A stretch of DNA of 64,000 nucleotides from Oxytricha trifallax (lineage: Eukaryota > Ciliophora > Spirotrichea > Sporadotrichida > Oxytrichidae), in NCBI GenBank assembly GCA_000711775.1, contig ARYC01000675.1, forward strand, positions 62,001 to 126,000. The letters are read 5' to 3'. Below the pieces are notes generated by a model. The model saw only the letters and a program-made list of their open reading frames with translations, had not been told where the DNA came from and searched no databases. The translations under genes and the position numbers were made by a program. Position 1 is the first letter of the stretch. The number at the start of each line of letters is the position of its first letter. Positions 36,801 through 47,394 of the stretch are shown one piece after another.

Positions 36801-37526
36801 CCTGTATAGTTCATTAACATACCAATCATGGAAAGCGGTACAATATTTGGACCAAACTATCGTAAAGCTTTGACGATGTCACTATTTGGATAAAGATCTT
36901 TAAATGGTACTAAGGGTTCATATTTCGAGGCTTAAACTTCCACTTCTCCCTCATCCTCAGATTCCATTCCTTCTTCAAGCCCAATGTTATTCATGTCTTT
37001 TAACTTTTTCTTGGGAGACTGCTAATTTTATTACATTTAATTTGCTTGATTTGTAGTTGAGGTATTAATATTGGGTTAATTTTTCACTCCATTTTTATTA
37101 TTGGCATTTACGTTACCATTTTGCTGCTGATTTTACTCCTATATCAATATTAAGGAATCACTTTATAAAGAATTATGATTAAACTTACTGGCTTTTTTCT
37201 GTATAAACATTTAAGGAAACCATTAGCACTTGTATTCGAGTTTATCCCAAAATTTTATAAGCAGCCTCCTCCAAATGCTAACCCAGATTCTACCACTGCG
37301 ATACCATCCCCAGTCAAAATTAATTCATTCAATCTATTGGGTAAAATATTAGAGAAAAATTTATCAATAAACTAGGGCATTGGAAGAAATATTATGCCCA
37401 GTAATTTGTATTGATAAATTACCTGTTAGTTTTGGCAGCGTTACAAAGCAGGCCCAGCGTTGCTGGACCTGCCCCTACTATTAAAACATCAACTCTTTTT
37501 TGGCTTTCTTTAGCTTAAGTTGCCAT
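33876..37526 (-). CDS. FAD/NAD(P)-dependent oxidoreductase with long disordered C-terminal extension
   Basis: Starts MATQAKESQKRVDVLIVGAG at 37526: an N-terminal FAD-binding Rossmann motif (VLIVGAGPATLGLLCNAA). Two GT-AG introns follow (after KTNR and after CLYRKKP). Then come an acidic insert, LRQFGPNIVPLSMIGMLMNY, FRSKAVVLSNGGH, and a second dinucleotide-binding motif KNIVIVGGSHSGFSCAWML. Later are a cysteine-rich patch (CTDCCTCQS, CVCICKCFGFF) and ENADLVIWACGYQTNKIPIK, the ATG-like motif of FMO/ornithine-hydroxylase-type enzymes. It resembles the OSGIN/flavin-monooxygenase group. From about residue 640 it becomes a Ser/Gln/Lys-rich disordered tail of about 400 residues, linked through an IES, ending FVPHPY at TGA 33876. 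Such a tail is not usual for this family. Confidence 0.75.
35208..35258 (-). other. IES in oxidoreductase gene, pointer CTTT
   Basis: Direct repeat cttt at 35208-35211 and 35255-35258, 47 bp apart. Removal joins ...QADPNTQSQMLK to DVYQAQSTETSDNHN in frame. A 98 nt GT-AG intron could also restore the frame but would discard coding-like sequence, so the IES is preferred. Confidence 0.65.
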
Positions 37527-38220
37527 TCTATTAGGATTCCTGCTATAAAATTAAAAAGATTTGTTGATTAAAATAAAGATTTTTAAATAAAAATATAATT
37601 AACTGAAAAAAAATCACCCTATTGAATTAAAAGTTAATTATAATTTAGATATAAAATTTAGAACTTTCTATATTAAGATTTGGGGAGAGGTTCCCAACTT
37701 ATTGCAATTTCCCTCTTTTAAACATTAAGATCTATTAATTGGCTAAAATTATAAAATAAACGTATAAATCCCAAATTCTTTTATCTTTACCTAAATTAGA
37801 CAGTTTTTTAAAATATATTTCTTTTTAAGGTTTACAATATCCCATGACACATTTATTATTAGAATATGAATTAATGCAAATGTTTTAATGAGAAATAAGT
37901 TGATTTAAATTATTAAACGCTTAAACAATAATATAGGTCCAAAAATTATCTTAGATTATTAATAAAAGTTATTTGTTGTAATTAATATTCTGCAAAATTA
38001 ATAAAAAATTACATTTTTTAGGTATGATAAAAAAGACTTCAGAAGAAGTGTGAAACAACATTTTGTATTTATTAACATGCCCCCTCCAGAGATTTTAATA
38101 ATCCCAAATGAAATAAATCAAGTTAAAATCTGATTGATTAAATTGCAATATTATTAATATTTAAATAGTTTACCTTTATATAAATATAATTAGAAAATTA
38201 TTCTTGATTAATTATATGTC
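37527..38220. other. Intergenic, AT-rich
   Basis: Nothing recognised upstream of the oxidoreductase gene. The far end may contain a last exon of the cyclin gene: a minus-strand frame at about 38225-38500 has coding character (SVSNEDEADIETFGAQKL) but could not be joined in phase. Confidence 0.4.
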
Positions 38221-38556
38221 TCAATATTCTTCTTCATCACTATCTTCTTAGTCTTTATAATTATTTAAAAAATAGCTTAATTTTAAAATGCTTAGAATAA
38301 TAAAAAAATATTTATTTTACTTATTATAATTATAATCTCTTCCTCTGATAGATTATGCTCCTAATCAACATGCAATTTTTATGAAACTTTCTTGGAGTTG
38401 TGGCTATTTTTTAATTTTTATGCTCCAAAAGTCTCTATGTCTGCTTCATCTTCATTTGAGACTGATGATTGATTTTGCTGTCCTTCATGACTTTGCTTAC
38501 TATTGCAAAAATATAAGCAATATGAGCAAAATTCCAACAACCATATTAATTATATA

Positions 38557-40169
38557 TCAAGTATTTGGAAATTTTTGGATTTAAGGGATACCAGTCTTTT
38601 TCAGTTTACATTCTTCTTCATCGCTACTTGAACTTTAGCTCTCAACTTCCTCTTCAAATAAAGCCTCTATATCAAATCTTTCTGAGAAATTAGCTAGTGA
38701 GCTAATTAATTAATCGACAACTTAATAAGCCCTTTCATATGGGACTTCACTTTACTGCTCCATTTCTTGACTCCAATATTTTCTAATATTTTTTTCAATA
38801 ACACTTTTCTCATTGAAATCCATTTCAAAAATCTTTCTTGAGTGGGCACAGATTAAGTGCGCCAAAATATACGCGCCTGCTGCAAGTTCAGAGTATTAAA
38901 AATTTAGCATTTCTATGTTTGTATAAGCTACTTCAATAAGGTCAGTTGCAATCATGGATAATCTGTCCTCTCTACCAACTCCTGAAATGCAAACAAGATA
39001 GTATTCCAGAAAAGGCTGAGGGCTTATTAAACCAAACCCAAATTCAAAATACTTCAAGACCTGCTCTTCAAATAGTATGACACTCTCTTTGTTCACGTAA
39101 TCTTGCTCTCTGGAGTTTAAGATCAAGAGTAATTTGTTTATCGATGGGGAAAATGGCTACTCAATTTTTGCAGCTATGAAAATAGATGTGACAGAAAATA
39201 GTACAATTTGTTAATAGACCAGAGCTCCCGAGGCAAATATATTAAGGATTCTATCGAATATATTAATTGCCAGGAATAGGGTCTCATGTCTATAATCTTT
39301 TAATTTCCAGATTTCAATCATTCTCATCACTTACTTATTTCTCATTTCTATTTTCTTTGTGGATTTCCCTTCATTACTTGTACTGTACTTTGATAAGTAG
39401 TCACCCAAGAGTTGCTCTTTTTCTTGCTTTATGAGTTCATTCCATATTTCTAAATTGTAGTCAGGTGCCATTTCTTCGGAATTTGGTATACCCTTTTCCT
39501 TTTTTACATCCTTATTACATATCAGGTTTAATATCTATTTCTCGGAGAAATTGTTTGCACCTTGTTATGTCCTATTAAAGATCACATGTTTCTTTAGTTC
39601 TAGCTTGCTATCTAAGGTTTTTGAGAGGTCTCTATTTCTAATTAAATTAAACTAATTAGCGCATTCTTGGTTTTGCCCATATTCATTATTAACTAGTGAG
39701 AGATCCTCTTCTTCAATACTACCGTACAATTATCTGTATCTTTACCTCATAATGTCGGTGTAACTTATTTTTTGAGTTTCTTATAGTTGATTCGAAAGTC
39801 TAAGTTTATTTACTGGTGAACCATCTACATTGAAGTTAAAGGCTCTCTTTTGGATATTCATTTTAATGAAAGTAATTATAAAGTAGAATCGTTAAATAAT
39901 TAAGCATTTTTAATAACATCAGGGGTGTAAGGGTCAGAATTCTTGAGAAAATCTTCAAAGCCACGACTTTAATTATCCATAACTTATCGCCTGATAATTG
40001 CAATATCTGAGTCTTTTGTAGAGACATGAGATGCCATTGAAATTCCACCGAACGACCTTTTCTTTATAGACTCGCTTAGCTTCCTAGAGACTCCTCTAAT
40101 CTGCAGATTGGATACTGACTAATTTGTCAGATTATTCTTGTTTAAGGGAACATTTTAATGTGAAGCCAT
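38557..40169 (-). CDS. A/B-type cyclin
   Basis: Starts MASHQNVPLNKNNLTNQ at 40169. The N-terminal 190 residues are variable. The cyclin box N follows: NKQVMRMIEIWKLKDYRHET, LFLAINIFDRILNIFASG, VLFSVTSIFIAAKIEQPFSP. Then the second cyclin fold: EQVLKYFEFGFGLISPQPFL, SGVGREDRLSMIATDLIEVA, SELAAGAYILAHLICAHS. The MRxxMI...W motif and the Leu/Ile pattern match cyclins A/B, which activate CDKs in the nucleus. The R-x-x-L destruction box could be RKLSESIKK or RGVSRKL near the N-terminus. One IES (39835-39896) must be removed. The C-terminal tail is acidic and serine-rich (EEEVESQSSSSDEEE) and ends at TGA 38557, although a further exon is possible. Which CDK it partners cannot be told. Confidence 0.85.
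39835..39896 (-). other. IES in cyclin gene, pointer GTTAAA
   Basis: Direct repeat gttaaa at 39835-39840 and 39891-39896, 56 bp apart. The unexcised frame ends at TGA in the interval. Excision joins ...PDVIKNAQLFN to FNVDGSPVNKLRLSNQ. A 71 nt GT-AG intron would also restore phase but is less economical. Confidence 0.75.
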
Positions 40170-40321
40170 TTTGGATTTTTAATCCGACAGAACCTGCTAA
40201 TTATTTTAAGTCTAATCTGAAGTAAATTTTTGAAATTATTTATAACAACATTGTTTTTAGTGTAAACTTTCATTTAAACGAATTAGTGAAAATAGCATAA
40301 TTATAAGTAAATAAATTAATT

Positions 40322-40797
40322 TAATCAAGATTGGCCATGTTTGATTTTAATATTAAAATAAATATATATTTTTAGGTACTCTACCGCATATTTTTATGTA
40401 TAAACCTGTTTTGCGGTAGAGTACCTTAATTATATTAATTAAATAAAATAAATAAATTAAAATACAGCATTACTTTTTACAGAAAATGAATAATATATTT
40501 ATTTAATAAATTATATAATTAATATAAGGATATTGATACTTTGTAAGGCAACAAGATTTAAAGATTGAATATTTTAAAACCTATAATTTTAATTTATAAT
40601 TCTTTTATTAATAATAATGAAATTACATATAACTTTTTCTACAAACTGCATTTCATATTTATTCATAGCATTTTAATTTAAATATTTTGATAATTAATAT
40701 AATTAAGGTACTCTACCGCAAAACAGCTAAAATGCGGTAGAGTACCTAAAAATATAAATATATTAATATAATTAAAAAGAAATGAGTAATCTTGATT
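40322..40797. repeat. Fold-back palindromic element with nested hairpins
   Basis: Imperfect inverted repeat of about 100 bp at each end (taatcaagatt at the left, aatcttgattta at the right). Each arm contains its own perfect hairpin: 40374-40426 and 40706-40747 both begin AGGTACTCTACCGCA and end with the complement TGCGGTAGAGTACCT. The middle (about 280 bp) is AT-rich without ORF. No certain target duplication was found. It is probably a fold-back MITE; each hairpin alone could form a strong stem in single-stranded DNA or RNA. Confidence 0.75.
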
Positions 40798-40849
40798 TAC
40801 TTAATAGTTTTACTAAAAATATGCTATTTTAGCTAAATATCTGACATAT

Positions 40850-41485
40850 TAGTTTTAATTAACTAAATTTTTATCTGAGGAGATCTATTTTTCTTAAATA
40901 GAAGCATCATAGAATAGTGGTAAATTCACGCTAGACTTCATGAGCAAATTATATCGTTTATTTTAGGGAGCTTAATTAAGTTTATTCTCGATGTTAGGCA
41001 TCTGACTTTTTTCATTTGACTTATCTATGTAATTTAAAAATAAAATAAAATAAAATTACTATCTACTGATGGCTTTTAAACTTATATTTTTGGTATCTCA
41101 TTCGTTTGTTGATTTTTTTGTGCATTTGGAACTACATTCATCACTGAATAATTATTAATTTTAAAAGCAAACATTTTGGCATTTAACTCACTATCCCCTA
41201 TTCAAACTTATAATTTGACTGAGTTGTAATTTAATTTTGGTCTACACAATTCCAAGCTCATTTTCTTACTGCCCCCATTCTCAAGCCCTTTCACTTAAGC
41301 TTTATTATTATTTACATTCAACTGATTATCTGAGAGCTTTTTGTCTATCCCCTTTTTGGCTTTAGGAGTGCAAAATGATTTTCCATTTTGGTTTTAAGTT
41401 TGCAATTTATTGATTTTACTAGATTAGGTCTATCCCATTCTAAATTAATAAATTTTCCTTTATAATTAATTAAACTCATGCTCAT
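40850..41485 (-). CDS. Unidentified gene fragment
   Basis: Open minus-strand frames with coding-like composition. From ATG 41485: MSMSLINYKGKFINLEWDRP. A shifted frame gives NGKSFCTPKAKKGIDKKLSD and ENGGSKKMSLELCRPKLNYN, followed after an in-frame TGA by ELNAKMFAFKINNYSVMN. Beyond an intron-like gap are NKLNQAPQNKRYNLLM and SSVNLPLFYDASIQEKQ. The frame changes indicate IESs or introns that could not be placed. The 3' end runs into the fold-back element. No family recognised. Confidence 0.4.
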
Positions 41486-41786
41486 GCAATTCTTTTTAGT
41501 TTCTTATTAAAGAAATACTCTTAAAAAAAACAGATAGATTCTTAACGTGAGAATGAGAATTTTTATGATTAAGTTATTTAAAGAATTCAAATAAAAACAA
41601 TGAATATTAAAATTCAATCTTTATAAGTAAAAATTTGTTTTATGAGATTCAATTAATTAAATTACTTATCCAAGCTATATCATTGAAAATAGAAAAGAAA
41701 ACAAGTTGTTTGCGTTTCTTGGATAATCTAACATACTTCATGATTGATATTTATTGAGATCTGACCCTATGAATTCCTTGTAACAC

Positions 41787-43140
41787 TCATTTCCCAACCA
41801 GAGAGCTAAGTACTAATAGATTCTTATTTTTTTACATCTTTTCAGCATAAATATTATTGGATTAATTTTAATAGATGAAACCATATTGATTGGCCATTTG
41901 TACTAATGAATATCTCTACTCTCTGATGCTTCTGACAGTGGAAAATATAGAGAATCTGACTTCATCTATATGTGTCCCTTTTACGATTTGCTGCATTATT
42001 TTTATCATTAAGTGAGTTAAAGCTATGGTCGTACCTGTTCTCCCAATACCAGCACTGCAGTGAATTATTATATAAAAATAATGAATTTCCCCCCCCCCTA
42101 TTTCATAAAATTACTCATTATTGCATATAAATGTTTTGAATGATTGCTCTTTCATCATTAGCAGATTAAAGTGTCCACTACACGAATCTTTCAAGCATAA
42201 CCTTGAATTCATTCATGGATTTGCCAGTAGGGACGTCGTGATCTGGCCAGCCCACATAGTGATACTGTTATACGGTTTTCTCCAACTTATTCACAATTAC
42301 TTTGAAAGTTCTCAAATACAGATATGTACCAAAATCAAATATAGAAAAATATGGGACTATATTTGATAATTTTCAACTACTCTTTTGATAAAAATTACAT
42401 AATAAAAGTATTTTCAATTAATTTAATATTATAATGATTAAAATTGATTTATAAAAGAATAAGATATTAAGAAGTATTTTAATTTATTTATTTATAATTA
42501 AAAATTGAAACAATCATAAATTCATATAAAACTAGGAAGTTAAATTTAGATGTCCTTTTACTAATGATGTCCGTTTTAGGTTATTTTTATCATTTCCAAT
42601 ATTTTTTAAGTAAATGAAATGAATAATGATTAAACTTTGCAAATTTACAGCTAATTTACGAAATAAAAGAAAACTCTTTTATTCAAAAGAACGATCAAAT
42701 TGGATATATATATATATATATAATTTGTCATACTAGTCAATAACTTTTATTCAGTTATCCATTTTTTTCGAGCTCTTTATTGATTTTGATAATCTTACAA
42801 AGTATTTTTGTGATTGTTTAACCAAATTTTTATTTATTTTCCTCTTCTGAAAAATAAATATATCAGGCACAAATTTATTTAAAAATATGTAGATAACTGA
42901 GTTTCATCGGTGCATTCAATTTTAATTGTAACATTATCATCTCTGGCTCTTATTGTTTAATTATAATTTTAAATTATAATTAATATAATATATTTATTTA
43001 AGTTAAAATATTATTGGATCAGCTCCTTTTTTAGGCCAATAATGAGCGCATTTAGTTCTTCCACCTTCTGATAACTTGCAGGTTGCTAAGATTATTTTCA
43101 CATTTTGTTATTTTTCAATATGAATAATTTTACTCAATTA
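41787..43140 (-). CDS. Protein tyrosine phosphatase catalytic domain, N-terminal part missing
   Basis: After removing three IESs the minus strand reads a classical PTP domain: ILATCKLSEGGRTKCAHYWP (the KC-YWP motif), TVQQYHYVGWPDHDVPTG (the WPD loop with its acid Asp), and the P-loop ANDERAIIHCSAGIGRTGTT with catalytic Cys and Arg (HCSxGxGRT). It continues VRFSIFSTVRSIREQRYSLV and QMANQYGF, the Q-loop region, where Q-R-Y and Q-M match the family. It would hydrolyse phosphotyrosine on cytosolic substrates. The N-terminal third (substrate-recognition loop and the first strands) is not found upstream within the next kilobase, so those segments may lie elsewhere (scrambled) or further away. The stop at 41787 is provisional; a further pointer-like repeat is nearby. 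Confidence 0.85.
42061..42141 (-). other. IES splitting the phosphatase active-site motif, pointer TGAAT
   Basis: Direct repeat tgaat at 42061-42065 and 42137-42141, 76 bp apart. It lies inside the P-loop: the left part codes ANDERAI and the right part HCSAGIGRTG, and joining through the repeat gives ANDERAIIHCSAGIGRTG with no gap. The interval contains a run of ten C's (42089-42098) and several frame breaks and has no GT-AG borders in phase. Confidence 0.9.
42322..42891 (-). other. 563 bp IES in phosphatase gene, pointer ATATGTA
   Basis: Direct repeat atatgta at 42322-42328 and 42885-42891. Excision joins ...TIKIECTDETQLSTY to LYLRTFKVIVNKLEKT in frame, the expected spacing before the WPD loop. 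The interval is very AT-rich and contains a (TA)n run at about 42705-42721. It is the longest IES recognised here. Confidence 0.85.
42950..43016 (-). other. IES in phosphatase gene, pointer TTATTG
   Basis: Direct repeat ttattg at 42950-42955 and 43011-43016, 61 bp apart. Excision joins ...YWPKKGADPI to RARDDNVTIKIECTD in frame. Confidence 0.8.
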
Positions 43141-46100
43141 AAAATAAAAATTTGACAACTAATCTTAAAAGTTTTGAGAACATTTATTAGAGTGTACTGG
43201 ACCAAAATAATGTGCACTTAAAAATTTTGAAATATAATTTATCGTCTAATAGCACCCAGAAAAAATAATTCATTGTTAATCTTATAAATAATAGATATTT
43301 CCAATATTTATTCTCTATGATATCCTTATAAATATTTAATCAATTAATCTCGGGATTTAAATTCAGCTAACAATTATCAATAATTTATTTTTCAAAATAA
43401 ATTATATTTTCTTAAGAGTGCACCATCAACCAAAAATCTATAACTGTATTTTCATATGCACAATAATTTTCTATATAAATATCATTGCTATAGATTATTT
43501 TAACAATATTATCTTTTGGGCCTTATGTGGCTATGTATTTATTTTAATGACTTTGCAATCAATAAGATTTTTATTGAAAACATTTCACATTGAGGATAGT
43601 TAACGACTACTATCAGAAAGCTGTTTTATTCTTGTCAGAATGTGCTGTTTTATAAATAAAACTCATAACCCCTATATATAGATGATACATTTTGTGTTTT
43701 TACATGGTTGTATTAATGCAATTGATTATTGTCTATTAATGATTTGCGGAAAATGTAGTCCCATAAACATTTTGCGGATGCAAATCCATTTTTAAGTATA
43801 AGAAAACTTTTAAACAAAAAAGAGAAAGAGAAAGGTTTTTGATATGTTTAAAGTTTAAGTTAATAAGTTTAGTTATTAGTATATTAAGAATTATTAATAA
43901 AAAATGGTTATAATTAAAATCTCATAGAATGGCCCCTATAACAATAAAATCAAAGATTAACTTAGTTTTTAATTTTACATCAACAAAGTTAGCATTTATG
44001 TATATTACGTTATTGAAATAAGATTATTTAATAATAACTATTATGAAGTATTTTTATGTATTCATTGCTATATTCTAGACGAACTTTCGTTGAAATAACT
44101 ATAAAAAGTATTAGTAAATACAATATAGTTTATATTATTAATAAAATACAAAAGATCAGGAATTTATTTTACGATAAATTAAAAAACTGCCTATATTTAT
44201 ATACATGAAAATTAAATTACTATTTGTATAAAATAATGGAAATAGTTTGATGGTTTGTTTTAATAAGTGTCTGAACTTATTACTTTAATATTTAGAGTAA
44301 ACTTTAAGTTTTAAGTTATTTTATGAACTTTCTAAATAATTTCACAATTTCACACATTTAACCACTCGCATTGAAACATATATTAGAATACACTTTAAGA
44401 GTTGAGATTTCTCACTTAAGTAATGTGATTTTAGAAGTTTTTTCTATAATTATCAGCCATAGTAAAAAATGATTGAAAAATCAATAAAATGTTTGATTAT
44501 CAAGATATAAGTTGAAATATCGAAAGAATTAAAAGATTTAATTGAAAATAATGTTTAATTACTTTAATGGTTTGAGTCTTTTATGCAAGAGAGGTTTTGT
44601 AAATAATATCTTTGAATTCTCAGTTTAAACCCATTTTATTTTTAATTTAGGAAAATCTAATTATGTAATGTTAATTTATAAATATAAAAAACTTTTTATT
44701 TTGATATATTTTTGATCAATAATATATGTCATTAATGACCAATATTATGAGTCTTTTCATTTTATGAGATCCTTACAAGGTAAAATGTCAATGTATCTAT
44801 TTAATACTAACAAATTATTATTTAATTATTTTAAATAAATATGGAATTATTTTTATCTAAAAAAATATATATATTTAAGTCCATGTTTTTCTCTTATTAG
44901 TCTAAACTTTCAATATGAGCTTATGTGCAAATTTAAAATTTTATATATATAAAAATACGAATAATTTTATAAATTAATATTTGATTATATTTCTATTAGT
45001 GCAAGTAATTTTTTCAATATTTCTGAACTCGCTTGGGGCTTAATTATTAGCAGATTATAATCAAATAAATGAAATCATTTAATAGCTCTATGACTATAAT
45101 AAACAGCTTAAATTAACTCTATTAATAATAAACCTAAAAATACTTTTTCATATCAAATTATAGTACATTATACTAAGTTAACGGCATAGTAAATAAATAT
45201 TAAATATGTATATCTGGTTTGCTTACATTTATTTAAAAAACTTTAAAGAAAAAAAAACTGTAAAAATTAATCAAAATAAAATATATTAAATGTAAATAAA
45301 TATTTACATTTTTGTATTTTAAATTTCATTTTTATTTAACAATAATCAAGTTTTAAGCATTCTTTAAGAAATCCTTAACTGTAATAGATTATTCTAAAGG
45401 ACCATAAACTTGTGATTTCAACCTAGTATTTAAAGATTTAGTAAATTATGCTTAAATTTTATGATTAATGGTGGGGGGAAATTGCGTGAAAATCATTAAA
45501 TGCCAAAATAGCTTACATCACTTTAAAATTAATAAATTATTATTATTCAGAAAAGATAAGTTAATTTAATATTTGATTTTATTAAAACAATTCACTTCTT
45601 TGTAAACTTATTTAATTTGAATCATATTTAAGATTAATATTTTATAAGTTTATGAGAGAGTCTTTTTATCTATAGGTATAATGTCTTCCTGCAATGCCTT
45701 GATGTAAACTTTGTAAAATTAATTCGAAATATATACAATTTCTATTGCTTATAATTATTTAATTTATTCTGTAAAGTCTGCATTAAGTTTATTAGGATAT
45801 ATCATTTTCTTCATATGGGTCTTTTTCAACGACATCTTTTGACTCTTCATCGCTAGTTAAGTTCTACAAATTTTATCATTTTAATGGAGATTCAATAATA
45901 ATTATGAATTTAAGGTAAGACTAGCAATATTAAATTTAAGTTCTATTACTTATAAAAAAGAATTATATATAATTTCATATAAAATATTTGCTACTTCTGC
46001 ACAGACTCCAAATTTTGAAAGTAATATAAAATAATTTAACTTTAAATGTATTGTACTGTTATATTTTTACCTTTTAAGGTGGTTGCTGAGAGTCTTTTAT

Positions 46101-47394
46101 TTAATATAATGATACAGATATTATTTAATTATTAATTAATATATAACATAAATTAAAGATTAATTTTTGTTTAAAAGATATCATTTTAAAATGATAAAGT
46201 ATTAAATTTAAAATTTATTAAAAATAAAAATAATACATTTAAATAAAATATATATTTCTTTACAAAAACAGGGTTAAGAATTTAAATGATATATAACTCA
46301 GTTATTATTAATAAACTATAGGAATTTAGAATAAATTCATTAATTAAAAATAAACCTAATTATTAATTAAAAATTAATTATTTTTTATAGTAAACTTTTG
46401 AATTTTACAACGGAATTAACATATTTATTTAGTCTGCTGTTTTCTATCTTATTCCATTCGATTCCATTTCCTTATATTACAATTTAAAATTATTCATAAT
46501 AAATTTATTTGAATTTAAATAAAAATTTTATATTTTAATAGCAATAAAAATGTTATCTGGTAAATTTCATAGTTCTTTATTCTACTATTAAATATAAACT
46601 TGACTTATAAAAGACTAGTATTCTAGTATTTATATATGAAATAAAAATAACGCATAGAACTATGGAAAAACTTGGAAATAAATTTTATTCTTTTTAATGT
46701 TATTTTATCTCTTTATATAATCCATCATATTTATAAATAAATCTACGAAACTATGTATTTTTTAAAATTTATCCTGATTATTTATCAACTATTTTGTTAA
46801 TTACTTTATATTATTATTATGAATTTCAATTTTATATATTCGACTTGAGTATCTCTTTTAAAATTTATTATTATAACAATTCGCATATTTATTAATAACA
46901 TAACAAGAATTGATTTAAAAATGTTAATACTTGTCCATAAATTGTAAAGTGAAATTCAGTTTTCATATGAATATAAAATAAAATCTAATTAAGTAATTAA
47001 CAATTTTAGAGGTGTTTTTTTACTAAAAATAATTAATAAAATTGAAATTTAACTAATAATAAATTTCATTAAATTAAATAATGAGTGATTCAACTCAACA
47101 GCATCTGACTATTATAACAAGTATTGCTGTATCTATATTTTTATATAAATAAGATAACAAAAAAGTATTATGCTATCTTTATAATGTATAAATAATTAGA
47201 TTTCAATCAACAATTTAAAAAGTTGGTTTAATAAATCGGTAAAAATTATTAATAAAACTAAAAAAGAAATCATTTAAGCGAAAAAAAATAATAAATATTT
47301 CAGCAATAATATAAAGTGAAATTTTGAATATTGTTTAGAAAATAATGATGAAAATTGGAATACAAATAGCACCACGAAACTTTCGTTGATTGAA
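43141..47394. other. AT-rich, gene-poor stretch
   Basis: More than 4 kb of extremely AT-rich sequence. One plus-strand ORF (43418-43603, HHQPKIYNCIFICTIIFYI) could be a chance hydrophobic frame. No conserved domain, RNA gene or paired terminal repeat was recognised. It probably consists of germline-limited DNA. Confidence 0.5.

Noticed and set aside
39863-40048. 61-residue minus-strand ORF MEFQWHLMSLQKT
   Set aside because: Shadow of the cyclin N-terminus in another frame; the cyclin frame is continuous through the same bases.
40374-40426. Rho-independent terminator or tRNA-like stem
   Set aside because: Eukaryotic context, no U-tract logic, and the same stem recurs at the other end of a larger palindrome, which fits a fold-back repeat.
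42705-42721. (TA)n microsatellite
   Set aside because: Simple repeat within the long phosphatase IES; no sign of function.
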